Shown: positions 28,530 to 37,731, numbered from the stretch's first letter. The stretch is DNA of 64,000 nucleotides from an uncultured bacterium (GCA_949299935.1 CASGCE010000008.1:27163-91162); one strand, 5' to 3'. Notes: generated from the letters alone by a model not told the origin. Numbers and translations: made by a program.

Positions 28530-29393
28530 TTATTCTGTGGTACTTTTGCTCCATCTTATAATATTAAATAATCTATAGTGTTTGTGATTATTTTTTGTTG
28601 TTACTTTAAATATAGTAAGCCCCAGAAATTTTATACGTTTAGTCATTGTTTTGTGTTTTGCAATATTAATGTTATGTTCCGCAAAAAACTTGTAAGATTG
28701 TTCGTCAGCCCATAATTTGTCGCTTAGATGCTTTTTGTCCTTAAATGTGACTGTAGAATTGGGTCTATCCCAATAATAGTAATATGTATCAGGGACGGTA
28801 ACTAATTTTTCCAAATAAAACAAAATTTGGGGGGTAAATACAATATCCTCATAAAATCTGTTTTCAGTAAATTTCAGGTTAAGTTTTTTATAACTTTCTG
28901 TTTTATATATCTTGTTCCAAATATATGATTTATCAGGGACGTCGCATAATTTTAGCTTGGTATCGTAATTAGTTGATGAAATTTCATCTGTTATCTTAAG
29001 ATAAAATCTCTTTTTAATATTGTTCAAGCGTATTATCCCTGCTGCTGCTATGTCAGCTTTATGCATTTTGGCGGTGTAGTATAGTTTTTCATAAAAATCC
29101 AAGTCTACCCAATCATCGCTGTCAACAAATCCGATATATTCACCTTTGGCGATGTCAATACCAGTATTTCTGGCTATTGATTGACCGCCATTTTCTTTAT
29201 CAATTACGACAAACCTGCTGTCTTTTGCCTGATATTCCCTGAGAATATTAAGCGAATTATCATTTGAGCCGTCATTAACACAAATTATTTCAATATCTTC
29301 AAGTGTTTGATTAAGTAAACTGTCAAGACATCTTTTCAAATAATCCTGACAGTTATAAACCGGAATAATAACACTTACCTTCACATTTTGCAT
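28530..29393 (-). CDS. glycosyltransferase family 2
   Basis: A GT-A fold enzyme that transfers a sugar from a nucleotide donor to a glycan. It has the GT2 start VSVIIPVYNCQDYL, the NDGSNDNS loop, NGGQSIARNTG and the metal-binding DSDD (about residues 88-91). No membrane helix is present, so it acts on the cytoplasmic face. GAGGG precedes the ATG. It lies downstream of thrS with a 73-bp gap containing a 7-bp AT-rich hairpin (29427-29442). Without neighbouring polysaccharide genes the acceptor cannot be guessed. Confidence 0.9.
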   Translation of the reverse strand: MQNVKVSVIIPVYNCQDYLKRCLDSLLNQTLEDIEIICVNDGSNDNSLNILREYQAKDSRFVVIDKENGGQSIARNTGIDIAKGEYIGFVDSDDWVDLDFYEKLYYTAKMHKADIAAAGIIRLNNIKKRFYLKITDEISSTNYDTKLKLCDVPDKSYIWNKIYKTESYKKLNLKFTENRFYEDIVFTPQILFYLEKLVTVPDTYYYYWDRPNSTVTFKDKKHLSDKLWADEQSYKFFAEHNINIAKHKTMTKRIKFLGLTIFKVTTKNNHKHYRLFNIIRWSKSTTE

Positions 29394-29466
29394 AGATTTG
29401 CCCTCAAAACCTGTCTTGCATTATATTTATACTTCAGTATAAGGCAGTCATATTTTGCGGATACCG

Positions 29467-31272
29467 TTATGCCTTAGAAAGTTCTTTAGCGAAAGATTCG
29501 GATGAGCGTGAATGGATTTCATTTTGGATTTTTGAAATAAATTCGTCGACATTGAACATACCGACCTGCCCGATACCTCTTGCGCGGACTGCGACAGAAT
29601 TTTGTTCAATTTCCTTATCGCCTATTACCACGACATAAGGGATTTTCTTATCTTGCAAGCTTTCTCTGATTTTATAATTCATGCTTTCGGAACGATCATC
29701 GAGTTTTGCACGAATTCCCATTTTTATCATTTTTTTATAAACGTTTTCAGCAAAATCCACGTGTTTTTCATTTGAAATGGGTACTATTGCAACTTGTGTC
29801 GGTGCAAGCCAGGTTGGGAAGGCACCGGCGTAGTGTTCAATTAAGATACCGTGGAAACGTTCCATTGAACCGAAAATGACCCGATGTAGCATTACGGGAG
29901 TTTTCATTGAACCGTCTTTATCCTGATATTTAATGCCGAAGCGTTCTGGCAGGTTAAAGTCCAATTGAATTGTTGCACACTGCCAAGTTCTGCCGATGGC
30001 GTCTTTAACCTTGAAATCAATTTTGGGACCGTAAAATGCGCCGTCGCCCTCGTTGATTTCGTATTTCATACCACGTCTGTCCATGGCTTCTTTTAATCCT
30101 GCTTCAGCTCTGTTCCAGTTCTCAAGTTCTCCCACGTAGCTTTCGGGGCGGGTTGACAGCTCAACTTCAAATTCCATATTGAATATTGCCATAGTATCTG
30201 CAACAAAATCAATAATTTCATTGATTTCATCGACAAGTTGTTCCGGAGTACAAAATACGTGAGCATCGTCTTGTGTAAAGCCTTGAACACGGGTTAAACC
30301 TGAAAGTGCACCTGATTTTTCTTTTCTGTATACTGTACCAAGTTCTGCCATTCTCAACGGCAGTGAGCGGTATGAATATCTGTTTGCCTGATAAATAAGA
30401 ATATGAAACGGACAATTCATCGGTTTAAGTATAAACTGTTCATCGCTATCGTCGTCTTTTTGGATAAAGAACATATTCTCTTTGTAGTGATCAGCATGCC
30501 CTGAAATCTCCCAAAGCTTTGATTTTGCAATGTGTGGAGTGTTAACGATAACGTAACCGCGTTTTCTATGTTCTGTTCTCCAGTAATTTTCAATTTCTTC
30601 TCTTACAACCGCCAAGTTCGGATGCCAAAGTACAAGTCCTCCGCCCAATTCGTCACGGGTTGAGAATAGGTCAAGTTTTGCTCCGAGTTTTCTGTGGTCA
30701 CGTTTTTCAGCCTCTTCAAGAAAATGCAGATAATCCGCTAAATCTTCCTTTGTCCAGTATGCAGTCGCATAAATTCTTTGGAGCATTTTATTATTTTCAT
30801 TCCCTCTCCAGTATGCTCCGGCTACTTTCAAAAGTTTAATCGCATTTGGCTTTATGTAGCTTGTATCCGGAAGGTGCGGTCCTGCACATAAATCATTAAA
30901 TAAAACTTTCCCGTCCTTGTCTTTTGTCAGATACAGTGTAGGATTGTCGTTTCTGTGCTCCTCAAGTAGTTCTGCTTTATATATTTCACCTTCCCTTTTA
31001 AATTCATCAATTTGCGCATCAACATCTTCAACGTAGTGTTTTTCGAAGATCAAATTTTGTTTTACTATGTTTTTCATTTCATCTTCAATTTTAATCAGGT
31101 CATCTTCCGTGAAAGCATGCCCGTCCGTTAAATCAAAATCATAATAAAATCCGGTATCAGTTGACGGTCCGATAGCTAACTTTGCTTGCGGAAATAATTT
31201 CTGAACTGCCTGTGCCATAACGTGTGACGCTGAGTGTCTGAGCAGTTTAAGTGTTGATTCGTTTTTTTCCAT
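29467..31272 (-). CDS. thrS: threonyl-tRNA synthetase lacking the TGS domain
   Basis: Charges tRNA-Thr. The protein begins directly at the editing domain (HSASH near residue 13, CAGPHLPDT near 130), so the N-terminal TGS domain of about 60 residues found in most bacterial ThrRS is absent; the length is 601 aa against about 640. The class II core is intact: MNCPFHILIY with the zinc Cys, TRVQGFTQDDAHVF, and MLHRVIFGSMERF with a zinc His, followed by the anticodon-binding domain. GAAAGGAT precedes the ATG, so the short start is real. No T-box sequence is visible upstream. Confidence 0.95.
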   Translation of the reverse strand: MEKNESTLKLLRHSASHVMAQAVQKLFPQAKLAIGPSTDTGFYYDFDLTDGHAFTEDDLIKIEDEMKNIVKQNLIFEKHYVEDVDAQIDEFKREGEIYKAELLEEHRNDNPTLYLTKDKDGKVLFNDLCAGPHLPDTSYIKPNAIKLLKVAGAYWRGNENNKMLQRIYATAYWTKEDLADYLHFLEEAEKRDHRKLGAKLDLFSTRDELGGGLVLWHPNLAVVREEIENYWRTEHRKRGYVIVNTPHIAKSKLWEISGHADHYKENMFFIQKDDDSDEQFILKPMNCPFHILIYQANRYSYRSLPLRMAELGTVYRKEKSGALSGLTRVQGFTQDDAHVFCTPEQLVDEINEIIDFVADTMAIFNMEFEVELSTRPESYVGELENWNRAEAGLKEAMDRRGMKYEINEGDGAFYGPKIDFKVKDAIGRTWQCATIQLDFNLPERFGIKYQDKDGSMKTPVMLHRVIFGSMERFHGILIEHYAGAFPTWLAPTQVAIVPISNEKHVDFAENVYKKMIKMGIRAKLDDRSESMNYKIRESLQDKKIPYVVVIGDKEIEQNSVAVRARGIGQVGMFNVDEFISKIQNEIHSRSSESFAKELSKA

Positions 31273-31447
31273 TGTAATCCTTTCGTCCTTTGGGTTCTCG
31301 GTAAATTCTGTTTAAATAATAACATTTATAAAAACTTTTACCGCCCGGGGTGGACCCCCCTAACTCTACGTTTATGATTGTAACACAAAATTATTTTGGC
31401 ATGCACATTGCTAAATTTGGGAATTGAATGCCTATAATGGCTCGGTT

Positions 31448-31484
31448 ATGATTTATAAATCTTATTAACACAATTATAAATCAT
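31448..31484 (+). promoter_or_regulatory. operator-like repeat upstream of the XRE regulator
   Basis: ATGATTTATAA (31448-31458) and TTATAAATCAT (31474-31484) form a perfect 11-bp inverted repeat. The word TTATAAATC also occurs as a direct repeat starting at 31453 and 31474, exactly 21 bp apart (two helical turns), and the first copy lies in a 12-bp palindrome (31450-31461). It is just downstream of a TATAAT at 31433-31438 and 36 bp before the regulator gene. Confidence 0.55.
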
Positions 31485-31519
31485 TAGCATGAGATAAAAA
31501 AAAGGGTAATATTATTATT

Positions 31520-31741
31520 ATGGAAAGAAAAGATATTATAAGAATTTTTGCAGAGAATTTAAGAGCGGAAAGGGCGAGAAGAAAGTTTTCCCAGGAGTAT
31601 TTAGCGGAGAAGGCTGATATTACGCCGGAATATTTAGCCAGGATAGAGCATGAAAAATATAGTCCGTCGCTTGTGGTGATAGTCAAACTGGCAATTGCTC
31701 TTGGAGTAACTGTTGATAAACTTATGCCGTTAAAAGATTAA
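31520..31741 (+). CDS. small XRE-family DNA-binding regulator
   Basis: A single helix-turn-helix domain of 73 aa in the Cro/C1 fold: FAENLRAERARRKFSQEYLA is followed by EKADITPEYLARIEHEKYSP, the recognition region. It has no effector domain. AAAGGG lies about 13 bases before the ATG. The repeats upstream suggest that it represses its own gene. The next gene is ssb, 79 bp downstream. It could also be the regulator of a lost mobile element, but no phage or plasmid gene is nearby. Confidence 0.85.
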   Translation: MERKDIIRIFAENLRAERARRKFSQEYLAEKADITPEYLARIEHEKYSPSLVVIVKLAIALGVTVDKLMPLKD

Positions 31742-31820
31742 CATTTCTTAACTTATTTATTTTTTCCCTCAGGATTTTCGTTTTTATTGTAGAATATAGT
31801 AGAGTACGAAAGAGGTAAGA

Positions 31821-32159
31821 ATGAATACAGTAGTAATAGTAGGTCGTGTTGGTCGTGATGCGGAAGTCCGATATTTTGAGTCAGGGAAAGTAAAGGCGAG
31901 CTTTTCGGTTGCCGTAAATCGATGGGATCCCAAAACCAAATCAGAGGTTGCGGATTGGTTTAATATAGATGTTTGGGACAAGCAGGCTGAGTTTGCCGGT
32001 GAATACGTAAAAAAAGGTATTCAAGTTGTAGTAGACGGCAGGATCGGTCAGAACAAATGGACTGACAAAGCTACCGGAAATGACAGAGAGAACTTTATGA
32101 TAATAGCAAACAGCATAAGATTGTTGAGTTCCAAAAAAGATGCGGAAGCACAGATATGA
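31821..32159 (+). CDS. ssb: single-stranded DNA-binding protein
   Basis: A single OB-fold protein of 112 aa (MNTVVIVGRVGRDAEVRYF, WFNIDVWDKQAEFAGEYVKKG). Most bacterial SSBs end with a flexible tail and an acidic tip ending in Pro-Phe that recruits repair and replication partners. Here the protein stops after SKKDAEAQI and has neither tail nor tip. It may be the short cyanobacterial-type SSB or a secondary copy. GAGGT precedes the ATG. The next gene overlaps its end by 4 bp. Confidence 0.9.
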   Translation: MNTVVIVGRVGRDAEVRYFESGKVKASFSVAVNRWDPKTKSEVADWFNIDVWDKQAEFAGEYVKKGIQVVVDGRIGQNKWTDKATGNDRENFMIIANSIRLLSSKKDAEAQI

Positions 32160-33469
32160 TAATCAATTCAAATATAGTCGGCATAATTGCGGATGATCTG
32201 ACAGGGGCGAACGATACAGCATTGCAGTTTCGTTTGAGGGGTGCGAATACTCAAATTTTATTGAGTGATGAAGTTGAGCCGTTAAATATTGCAGGGACAC
32301 AGACCTGGGCAATATCTACGGAAACCCGTAATGTAACTTATCACGAAGCGTATGAAAAAGTTAAACGGGTTAGCAGGATGTTTTCGGAAATTTTAAAGCC
32401 GGATTATTTTTATAAAAAAATAGATTCCACGGTAAGGGGTAATATTGCGGTAGAGACGCTGGCGATGCTTGAGGTATTGGGTTCAGATGCAGCGGTTTTA
32501 ATACCGGCATTTCCTTCAGAAGGAAGGGTAACCGTAGGAGGATACCATTTGCTAAAAGGTATTCCTATTGAAAGGACAGAAATGGCTCGGGATCCGCATT
32601 TTCCGATAATTGAGTCACATTTGCCTACACTGTTAAAATCTCAAATTTCACAGGAATATCATCATTTGGTCGAATCATTGGATTTATCGACTGTAATGAA
32701 GGGTGCAGGGCCCATTGTAAGGAAACTTAATGAGTTGATAAAATACGGTAAAAAGCTTATTGTTGCAGATGCCGTTTCCACGACCGACATAGAGCAGATT
32801 GTGCTTGCGATCGGAAAATCCGAATACAAGATTTTACCCGGAGGAACAGCAGCAGCAGCGCGTGCATTTAGCAATGTATGGTTTTCCGATAATGATACGG
32901 ATACAGTTACAAAAGTTTTACCCGAGCTTCCGAAATTTATAGTTTCTGGTAGTGCAACGCAGATTACAGCAAATCAGATAGAAAGATTGGAGCAAAGTGA
33001 GGAATTTGACGAGAATACGCTTATTATAAGTCTTGATTTGGAGACGGTTTTGAATGGTGTAAGTGAGGAGCTGACTAATCGTATAATTTCAAATCTGGCA
33101 GCGAATAATGTTGTTGTTGTTCACACTTCAAATCTTATAAGAAATTTTGACGGATTTTCGGATGAATCATTACGTGCCGAGCTGACCAAAGCTGAACTGG
33201 CAAGTGTTATAACGGATTTTCTTTCGGATTTAGTGCTTCGGGTTACTGAGAAGAAGGAGCTTATTCTTATAACACTCGGGGGTGAAACCTCATATAAATG
33301 TTGTGCTAAAATAGGTGCTAATCAACTACAGTTAATTGATGAAGTGGCACCTGCAATTGCTTTGTGCATGGACCATGACGCGCGTTGGATTGTCACAAAA
33401 TCCGGTAATCTTGGCGGCGTTAATACTTTAATTGATATATTGAAATATTTTGATCATCATGAAGGATAA
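32156..33469 (+). CDS. four-carbon acid sugar kinase (DUF1537 family)
   Basis: An ATP-dependent kinase of the DUF1537/OtnK-DtnK family, which phosphorylates D-threonate, D-erythronate and similar acids. The N-terminal substrate domain starts with IIADDLTGANDTALQF and contains KKIDSTVRGN; the C-terminal nucleotide domain has ITLGGETSYKCC and KSGNLGGVNTL. At 437 aa the length is normal. It overlaps ssb by 4 bp and the PdxA-type gene by 11 bp. Kinase plus PdxA2-type dehydrogenase is the known pair for conversion of 4-carbon acids to dihydroxyacetone phosphate; the exact substrate cannot be read from sequence. Confidence 0.88.
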   Translation: MIINSNIVGIIADDLTGANDTALQFRLRGANTQILLSDEVEPLNIAGTQTWAISTETRNVTYHEAYEKVKRVSRMFSEILKPDYFYKKIDSTVRGNIAVETLAMLEVLGSDAAVLIPAFPSEGRVTVGGYHLLKGIPIERTEMARDPHFPIIESHLPTLLKSQISQEYHHLVESLDLSTVMKGAGPIVRKLNELIKYGKKLIVADAVSTTDIEQIVLAIGKSEYKILPGGTAAAARAFSNVWFSDNDTDTVTKVLPELPKFIVSGSATQITANQIERLEQSEEFDENTLIISLDLETVLNGVSEELTNRIISNLAANNVVVVHTSNLIRNFDGFSDESLRAELTKAELASVITDFLSDLVLRVTEKKELILITLGGETSYKCCAKIGANQLQLIDEVAPAIALCMDHDARWIVTKSGNLGGVNTLIDILKYFDHHEG

Positions 33470-34358
33470 GATTATTATAACAACAGGCGATCCGAACGGT
33501 ATCGGTGCTGAAATTACTCTAAAAGCTTTGAATAAGATTGATTTACCTGTATCAGATGTGGTTATAGTTTCAAACTCTGAGATTATTAATTTTTACGGGA
33601 AATTGAATAAAAACTATGAGATTATAGAAGTTCCGTACAAAAAATCCGATATTTTACCAGGGAAAGTTACAGCTCAAGCCGGTGAGTTCAGCTATATGTC
33701 GTTGAAAAAGGCGTGTGAGCTTAAAGGCAGAGCGATCGTGACAGCACCTGTTGCAAAAAAAGCGCTTCACCTTGCAGGACATAATTTTAACGGGCAGACC
33801 GAAATTCTGCAAGAATATCTTTCGTATGACGGACAGCTTGCTGAGATGCTTTTTGTTTCGGGGAATTTCAGGGTTTTGCTTTTGACGCGTCATTGTGCCT
33901 TGAAGGAGGTTGTGCTGACAAAAGAGCTGGTTGTTGAAAAAGTTACAACTCTTTACCGATTTTTTACCGAAAAATTGAGGATAAGTGAACCTAAATTCGC
34001 ATTGTGCGGGTTTAATCCGCACTCCGGTGAGGATGGAATTTTAGGCAGAGAAGAAATAGAAATTTTGCAACCTGCCGTAGAGTTTTTACGGCAACGTGGA
34101 ATAAATATATCAAAGCCGTTGCCGGCAGATACGCTTTTTGCTAAATATTTTGATTATGATTGTATTATTGCTAACTATCATGATCAGGGCTTAATACCGA
34201 TTAAAACGTTGGCAGGTTTAAAAACCGTAAATATGACTATAGGTTTGGATGTTATAAGAACTTCTCCCGGGCACGGTACGGCTTTTGATATCGCAGGTAA
34301 AAATATTGCCGATGAAACAGGTATGGTTCAAGCTATGAATACCGTTCGTTTTTTGTGA
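33459..34358 (+). CDS. 4-phospho-acid dehydrogenase, PdxA/PdxA2 family
   Basis: An NAD-dependent oxidative decarboxylase of the PdxA family. Metal and substrate motifs are intact: NGQTEIL with upstream His, GFNPHSGEDG, PLPADTLF, NYHDQGLIPIK and TSPGHGTAFDIAG. PdxA proper works in pyridoxal phosphate synthesis; PdxA2 oxidises 4-phospho-D-threonate or -erythronate. Overlap with a DUF1537 kinase favours the latter, but this protein may do both jobs; pdxJ was not seen. The ATG inside the kinase stop region was chosen over a TTG nine bases earlier. A terminator follows. Confidence 0.88.
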   Translation: MKDKIIITTGDPNGIGAEITLKALNKIDLPVSDVVIVSNSEIINFYGKLNKNYEIIEVPYKKSDILPGKVTAQAGEFSYMSLKKACELKGRAIVTAPVAKKALHLAGHNFNGQTEILQEYLSYDGQLAEMLFVSGNFRVLLLTRHCALKEVVLTKELVVEKVTTLYRFFTEKLRISEPKFALCGFNPHSGEDGILGREEIEILQPAVEFLRQRGINISKPLPADTLFAKYFDYDCIIANYHDQGLIPIKTLAGLKTVNMTIGLDVIRTSPGHGTAFDIAGKNIADETGMVQAMNTVRFL

Positions 34359-34398
34359 TTTGATACGTCGGTTAATATTGCTTCATAAATCTGCACGA

Positions 34399-34430
34399 AA
34401 ATAAAGGCGGATTTTAATCCGCCTTTATTT
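34399..34430 (+). terminator. bidirectional terminator
   Basis: A 14-bp perfect stem, AAATAAAGGCGGAT with its complement, around a 4-nt loop. A and T runs flank both sides, so it can end both the PdxA-type gene and the convergent secF. Confidence 0.9.
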
Positions 34431-34449
34431 ATAATGTCGTAAAATTTAT

Positions 34450-35448
34450 CTAAGCCGTAACAGTTTCTTTTACGGGCGGTCTGGGAGAATTCTTTTTGTC
34501 GTTCCAAAAATCAACAAGCATGCTACAGAAGAATATGCTTGAATATGTCCCGATTGCTATACCCAAAATCATTGCAAGTACAAAATCCTTTGTCGTTACT
34601 CCCCCAAAGAAGTACAACGCCAGTAGTGTAATTAATGTTGTTAATGAGGTGTTGATACTTCTGGCTAAAGTTTGGTTAACTGAGGCGTCGACAATCTCTC
34701 CAAAGGTCATTTTCTTGGAATAATATCTTAAATTTTCTCTTATCCTGTCAAATACAACTATTGTGTCGTGAACAGAAAAACCGATTACTGTCAAAATTGC
34801 GGTGATAAATAAACCGTTTATTTGAACATTATATCTTAATCCCAAAATTGAAAACATTCCGCATACAAATATTACATCGTGGAAAATTCCAAGTATTGCC
34901 GCAATAGCATAGTCAAATCTGAAACGTAATGAAAGATATATGCAAATCCCTAAAAATGCCAGCGCAACCGCTATGAAAGAATTTTTAAACAATTCTTTAC
35001 CCATGGTTGGTCCTACTGAGCTTACTTGAATAAGCTCCGGATTTTCAAATTGTGTTTGCAAAGCGTTTGTTATGTTTTGAACATCATCAGAGCTTTCTCC
35101 TATAAACTTTGTTCTTATTGAGATTATTGAATTAATGTTGTTTTGGGTTTCATTTTGTTGAGTGTTGTTTACATTTAAAATCTGTAAATAAGGATTTTCA
35201 ACTCCAATTTTCTCAAGGTTTGTACGCGTCGTTGTGAGGTCTTTGTTTGAAATATTTTGTTTTAATCCGTACTGCAAAATTGTTCCGCCTGTATAATCAA
35301 TTCCAACCTTCATCGGCGCGTGATTTGGATATGTTATAGAGGAGTATAACATAGCTATGATGCCGGGTGTTAGCAAAATCGCGGATAACACTATCCACAA
35401 TACTCTGTACTTAACTATATGTACTACGTGTTTTTTTAGTGCAAACAT
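34450..35448 (-). CDS. secF: protein translocase subunit SecF
   Basis: The inner-membrane partner of SecD, using the proton gradient to pull exported proteins out of the SecYEG channel. One N-terminal helix, a periplasmic domain with GIDYTGGTILQYG, and five C-terminal helices with GFSVHDTIVVFDRIREN, the SecF signature. At 332 aa the length is normal. AAAGGAT precedes the ATG. It follows secD after 16 bp. Confidence 0.96.
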   Translation of the reverse strand: MFALKKHVVHIVKYRVLWIVLSAILLTPGIIAMLYSSITYPNHAPMKVGIDYTGGTILQYGLKQNISNKDLTTTRTNLEKIGVENPYLQILNVNNTQQNETQNNINSIISIRTKFIGESSDDVQNITNALQTQFENPELIQVSSVGPTMGKELFKNSFIAVALAFLGICIYLSLRFRFDYAIAAILGIFHDVIFVCGMFSILGLRYNVQINGLFITAILTVIGFSVHDTIVVFDRIRENLRYYSKKMTFGEIVDASVNQTLARSINTSLTTLITLLALYFFGGVTTKDFVLAMILGIAIGTYSSIFFCSMLVDFWNDKKNSPRPPVKETVTA

Positions 35449-35464
35449 TTTATTTAATCCTTTC

Positions 35465-36772
35465 CTAGTCTAAAATACCAAAACGGGCTTTTTCACGTTT
35501 GGTTTCAGTTGCTTCGTAACTCTTTCCGATTTCGTCCTTTGAAAGTCCGAATAGTGCAGGATATTTAAGTTCACCTGTACCGAATATTAAATGCATAAAG
35601 TTTTTCGTAATCGTAATTGCACTGAACATTGAAACAATTACACCCAAAGCAAGAGTTAATGCAAAACCTTTAACAATACTTGTACCCAATAAGTACAAAA
35701 TTGTACAGGTTATGATGGTGGTCATATTTGAATCAAAAATACTGGTGAAGGCCCTGTCAAAACCCGAATTTATAGCTGTGAAAAGGTTTCTTCCGGATCT
35801 TAATTCTTCCTTAGTTCTTTCAAAAATAAGTATATTAGCATCAACAGCCATACCTATTGAAAGAATGAAGCCGGCAATGCCTGCGAGAGTGAGGGTTACA
35901 GGGATTGTCTTGAATAAAGCGAACAATATTAAGCTATAGATTATCAACGCAATATCCGCAATAAGCCCTGGTAATCTGTAGTATGCTATCATAAACAGCA
36001 TTACCGCACCTAAACCGATAATCCCAGCCAGTTTTGATTTTTCAATACTGTCAGCCCCCAAAGTCGGACCTACTGTATTTTCTTCAACAATTTTGGCAGG
36101 AACGGGAAGTGCACCGGCATTTAACAGATTCACCATTCTTTCCGCTTCAGCATACTCAAATCCACTGTTTCCGCCTGAAATTTGCGCTTTACCACCATAT
36201 ATTGCTTCTCTGATTACCGGAGCTGATTGAAGTTCTCCGTCAAAGAATATCGCCATTTGCTGACCCACTAGGGATTTTGTTAAATCGGCGAATTTCTTTG
36301 CACCGGCATCATTAAATTCCAAAGAAACTACCCACTGTCCTGTTTGATCAGTGCTCAATAATGATTTTTGTAAATCCTGACCCGTTAGACCTGTTTCTAC
36401 CCAAATTGGGTTGCCTTCCGCATCTTTGCCTTCTTTTTTAAATTCCAATTGCGCTGTTTCACCTAAAAATGCTTTTGCTTCCTTTAAATCCGTAACATTT
36501 GGAATTTCTATTAAAAGCCGCTTGTCTCCTATCTGTTGAACTACTGTTTCAGCAACACCAAGTTTATTTACGCGGTTTTCTATTGCAAACTGCAAACGCC
36601 CCATAACCTCCGGTGTTATTTTTGCTATGGACTTGGTTGTTTCAGCTTCAATCATAAGGCGCGAACCGCCTACCAAATCCAACCCGAGTTTTGTAGGCTT
36701 TACAAATATTATAACCGTTGATACGATTACAATAACTACAATTGCCCAGAACATGATAATTTTGTTTTTCAC
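35465..36772 (-). CDS. secD: protein translocase subunit SecD
   Basis: Partner of SecF. One N-terminal helix (about 5-25), DLVGGSRLMIEAE, a periplasmic P1 domain, and the C-terminal helix bundle with GMAVDANILIFERTKEELR. At 435 aa it is shorter than the enterobacterial protein (about 615), as in cyanobacterial-type and Gram-positive SecD. The start is a GTG with GAGAGGA upstream. It lies 65 bp after dapA on the same strand. Confidence 0.96.
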   Translation of the reverse strand: MKNKIIMFWAIVVIVIVSTVIIFVKPTKLGLDLVGGSRLMIEAETTKSIAKITPEVMGRLQFAIENRVNKLGVAETVVQQIGDKRLLIEIPNVTDLKEAKAFLGETAQLEFKKEGKDAEGNPIWVETGLTGQDLQKSLLSTDQTGQWVVSLEFNDAGAKKFADLTKSLVGQQMAIFFDGELQSAPVIREAIYGGKAQISGGNSGFEYAEAERMVNLLNAGALPVPAKIVEENTVGPTLGADSIEKSKLAGIIGLGAVMLFMIAYYRLPGLIADIALIIYSLILFALFKTIPVTLTLAGIAGFILSIGMAVDANILIFERTKEELRSGRNLFTAINSGFDRAFTSIFDSNMTTIITCTILYLLGTSIVKGFALTLALGVIVSMFSAITITKNFMHLIFGTGELKYPALFGLSKDEIGKSYEATETKREKARFGILD

Positions 36773-36837
36773 TTTTGTTTATCCTCTCTATACTGATAGT
36801 TTATCAAAAATAAAATTTAGTTCATAGCCTGTATGGG

Positions 36838-37731
36838 CTAATAAGCGTGAAATCCTTCAATAGCTGCGAAAAGAATAATCTTTTCATCATCAGTGAGTTC
36901 GACCAGCGGTCTTCTCACGTATTCATCAATAAGTTTTTTATGCGCAAGAGCTGCTTTTACCGGCACAGGATTGGGCGCCATAAAAAGTTTTTTGAATATC
37001 GGGAAAAGCTTTGTATGCATATTTTTTGCCGCGGTGGGGTTTCCGGTTTTGAAGTTTCTTATCATAGACTTAATTTCAGCGCCGAAAAGATGTGAAGCTA
37101 CCGAAATTACTCCGTGTGCACCCAAAGAAAGCATCGGTAATGTCAGGCTGTCATCACCTGAGTATATTATAAAATCTTCAGGACAAAGTATACGCATTTC
37201 ACTTACCAGATCCATATCAGGGCAACTTTGTTTTAAAGCTGTTATGTTGTCATATTTTCCCGCAAGGTATGCAACTGTTGACGGCTGCATTGTAATACCT
37301 GTTCTTGAAGGTATGTTGTACAAAATAATCGGTAAATTTACTGCCTCTGCTATCGCTGAAAAATGCTCAATTAACCCTTTTTGTGATGGTTTGTTATAGT
37401 ATGGAACTACAGATAAAATTGCATCTACTTCTTCCTTTTGTGCCAGCTTGGCAGACATAACCGCAGTTTCCGTTGAGTTTGAGCCGGCACCTGCAATTAT
37501 TTTGGCTTTGTTTGCCGCTGCACGTTTTACCGTACTTATTATTTCGACTTCTTCTTCGTGCGTAAGTGTCGGAGATTCCCCTGTGGTGCCGCATACTAAA
37601 ATCGCATCACTTCCGTTACTGAGCAAGTGCTTGGCAAGTGATTCAACTCTGTTGTAGTCAACTTCCCTTTTCTCATCCATAGGCGTGACCATTGCTGTGA
37701 TAACTTCACCTGCATCGTATCTTATTGGCAT
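36838..37731 (-). CDS. dapA: 4-hydroxy-tetrahydrodipicolinate synthase
   Basis: Condenses pyruvate with aspartate semialdehyde in lysine and diaminopimelate synthesis. Schiff-base Lys is in NITALKQSCPD, the catalytic Tyr and substrate Arg in LYNIPSRTG, and the phosphate-like loop is CGTTGESPTLTHEE. At 297 aa the length is normal. AAGGGGAG precedes the ATG. Together with murQ and the lytic transglycosylase it fits a peptidoglycan-containing envelope. Confidence 0.96.
   Translation of the reverse strand: MPIRYDAGEVITAMVTPMDEKREVDYNRVESLAKHLLSNGSDAILVCGTTGESPTLTHEEEVEIISTVKRAAANKAKIIAGAGSNSTETAVMSAKLAQKEEVDAILSVVPYYNKPSQKGLIEHFSAIAEAVNLPIILYNIPSRTGITMQPSTVAYLAGKYDNITALKQSCPDMDLVSEMRILCPEDFIIYSGDDSLTLPMLSLGAHGVISVASHLFGAEIKSMIRNFKTGNPTAAKNMHTKLFPIFKKLFMAPNPVPVKAALAHKKLIDEYVRRPLVELTDDEKIILFAAIEGFHAY

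Noticed and set aside
31273..31447. T-box riboswitch ahead of thrS
   Set aside because: The TGGNACC core and specifier loop layout were not found on the thrS strand; a similar TGGACC string lies on the opposite strand only.
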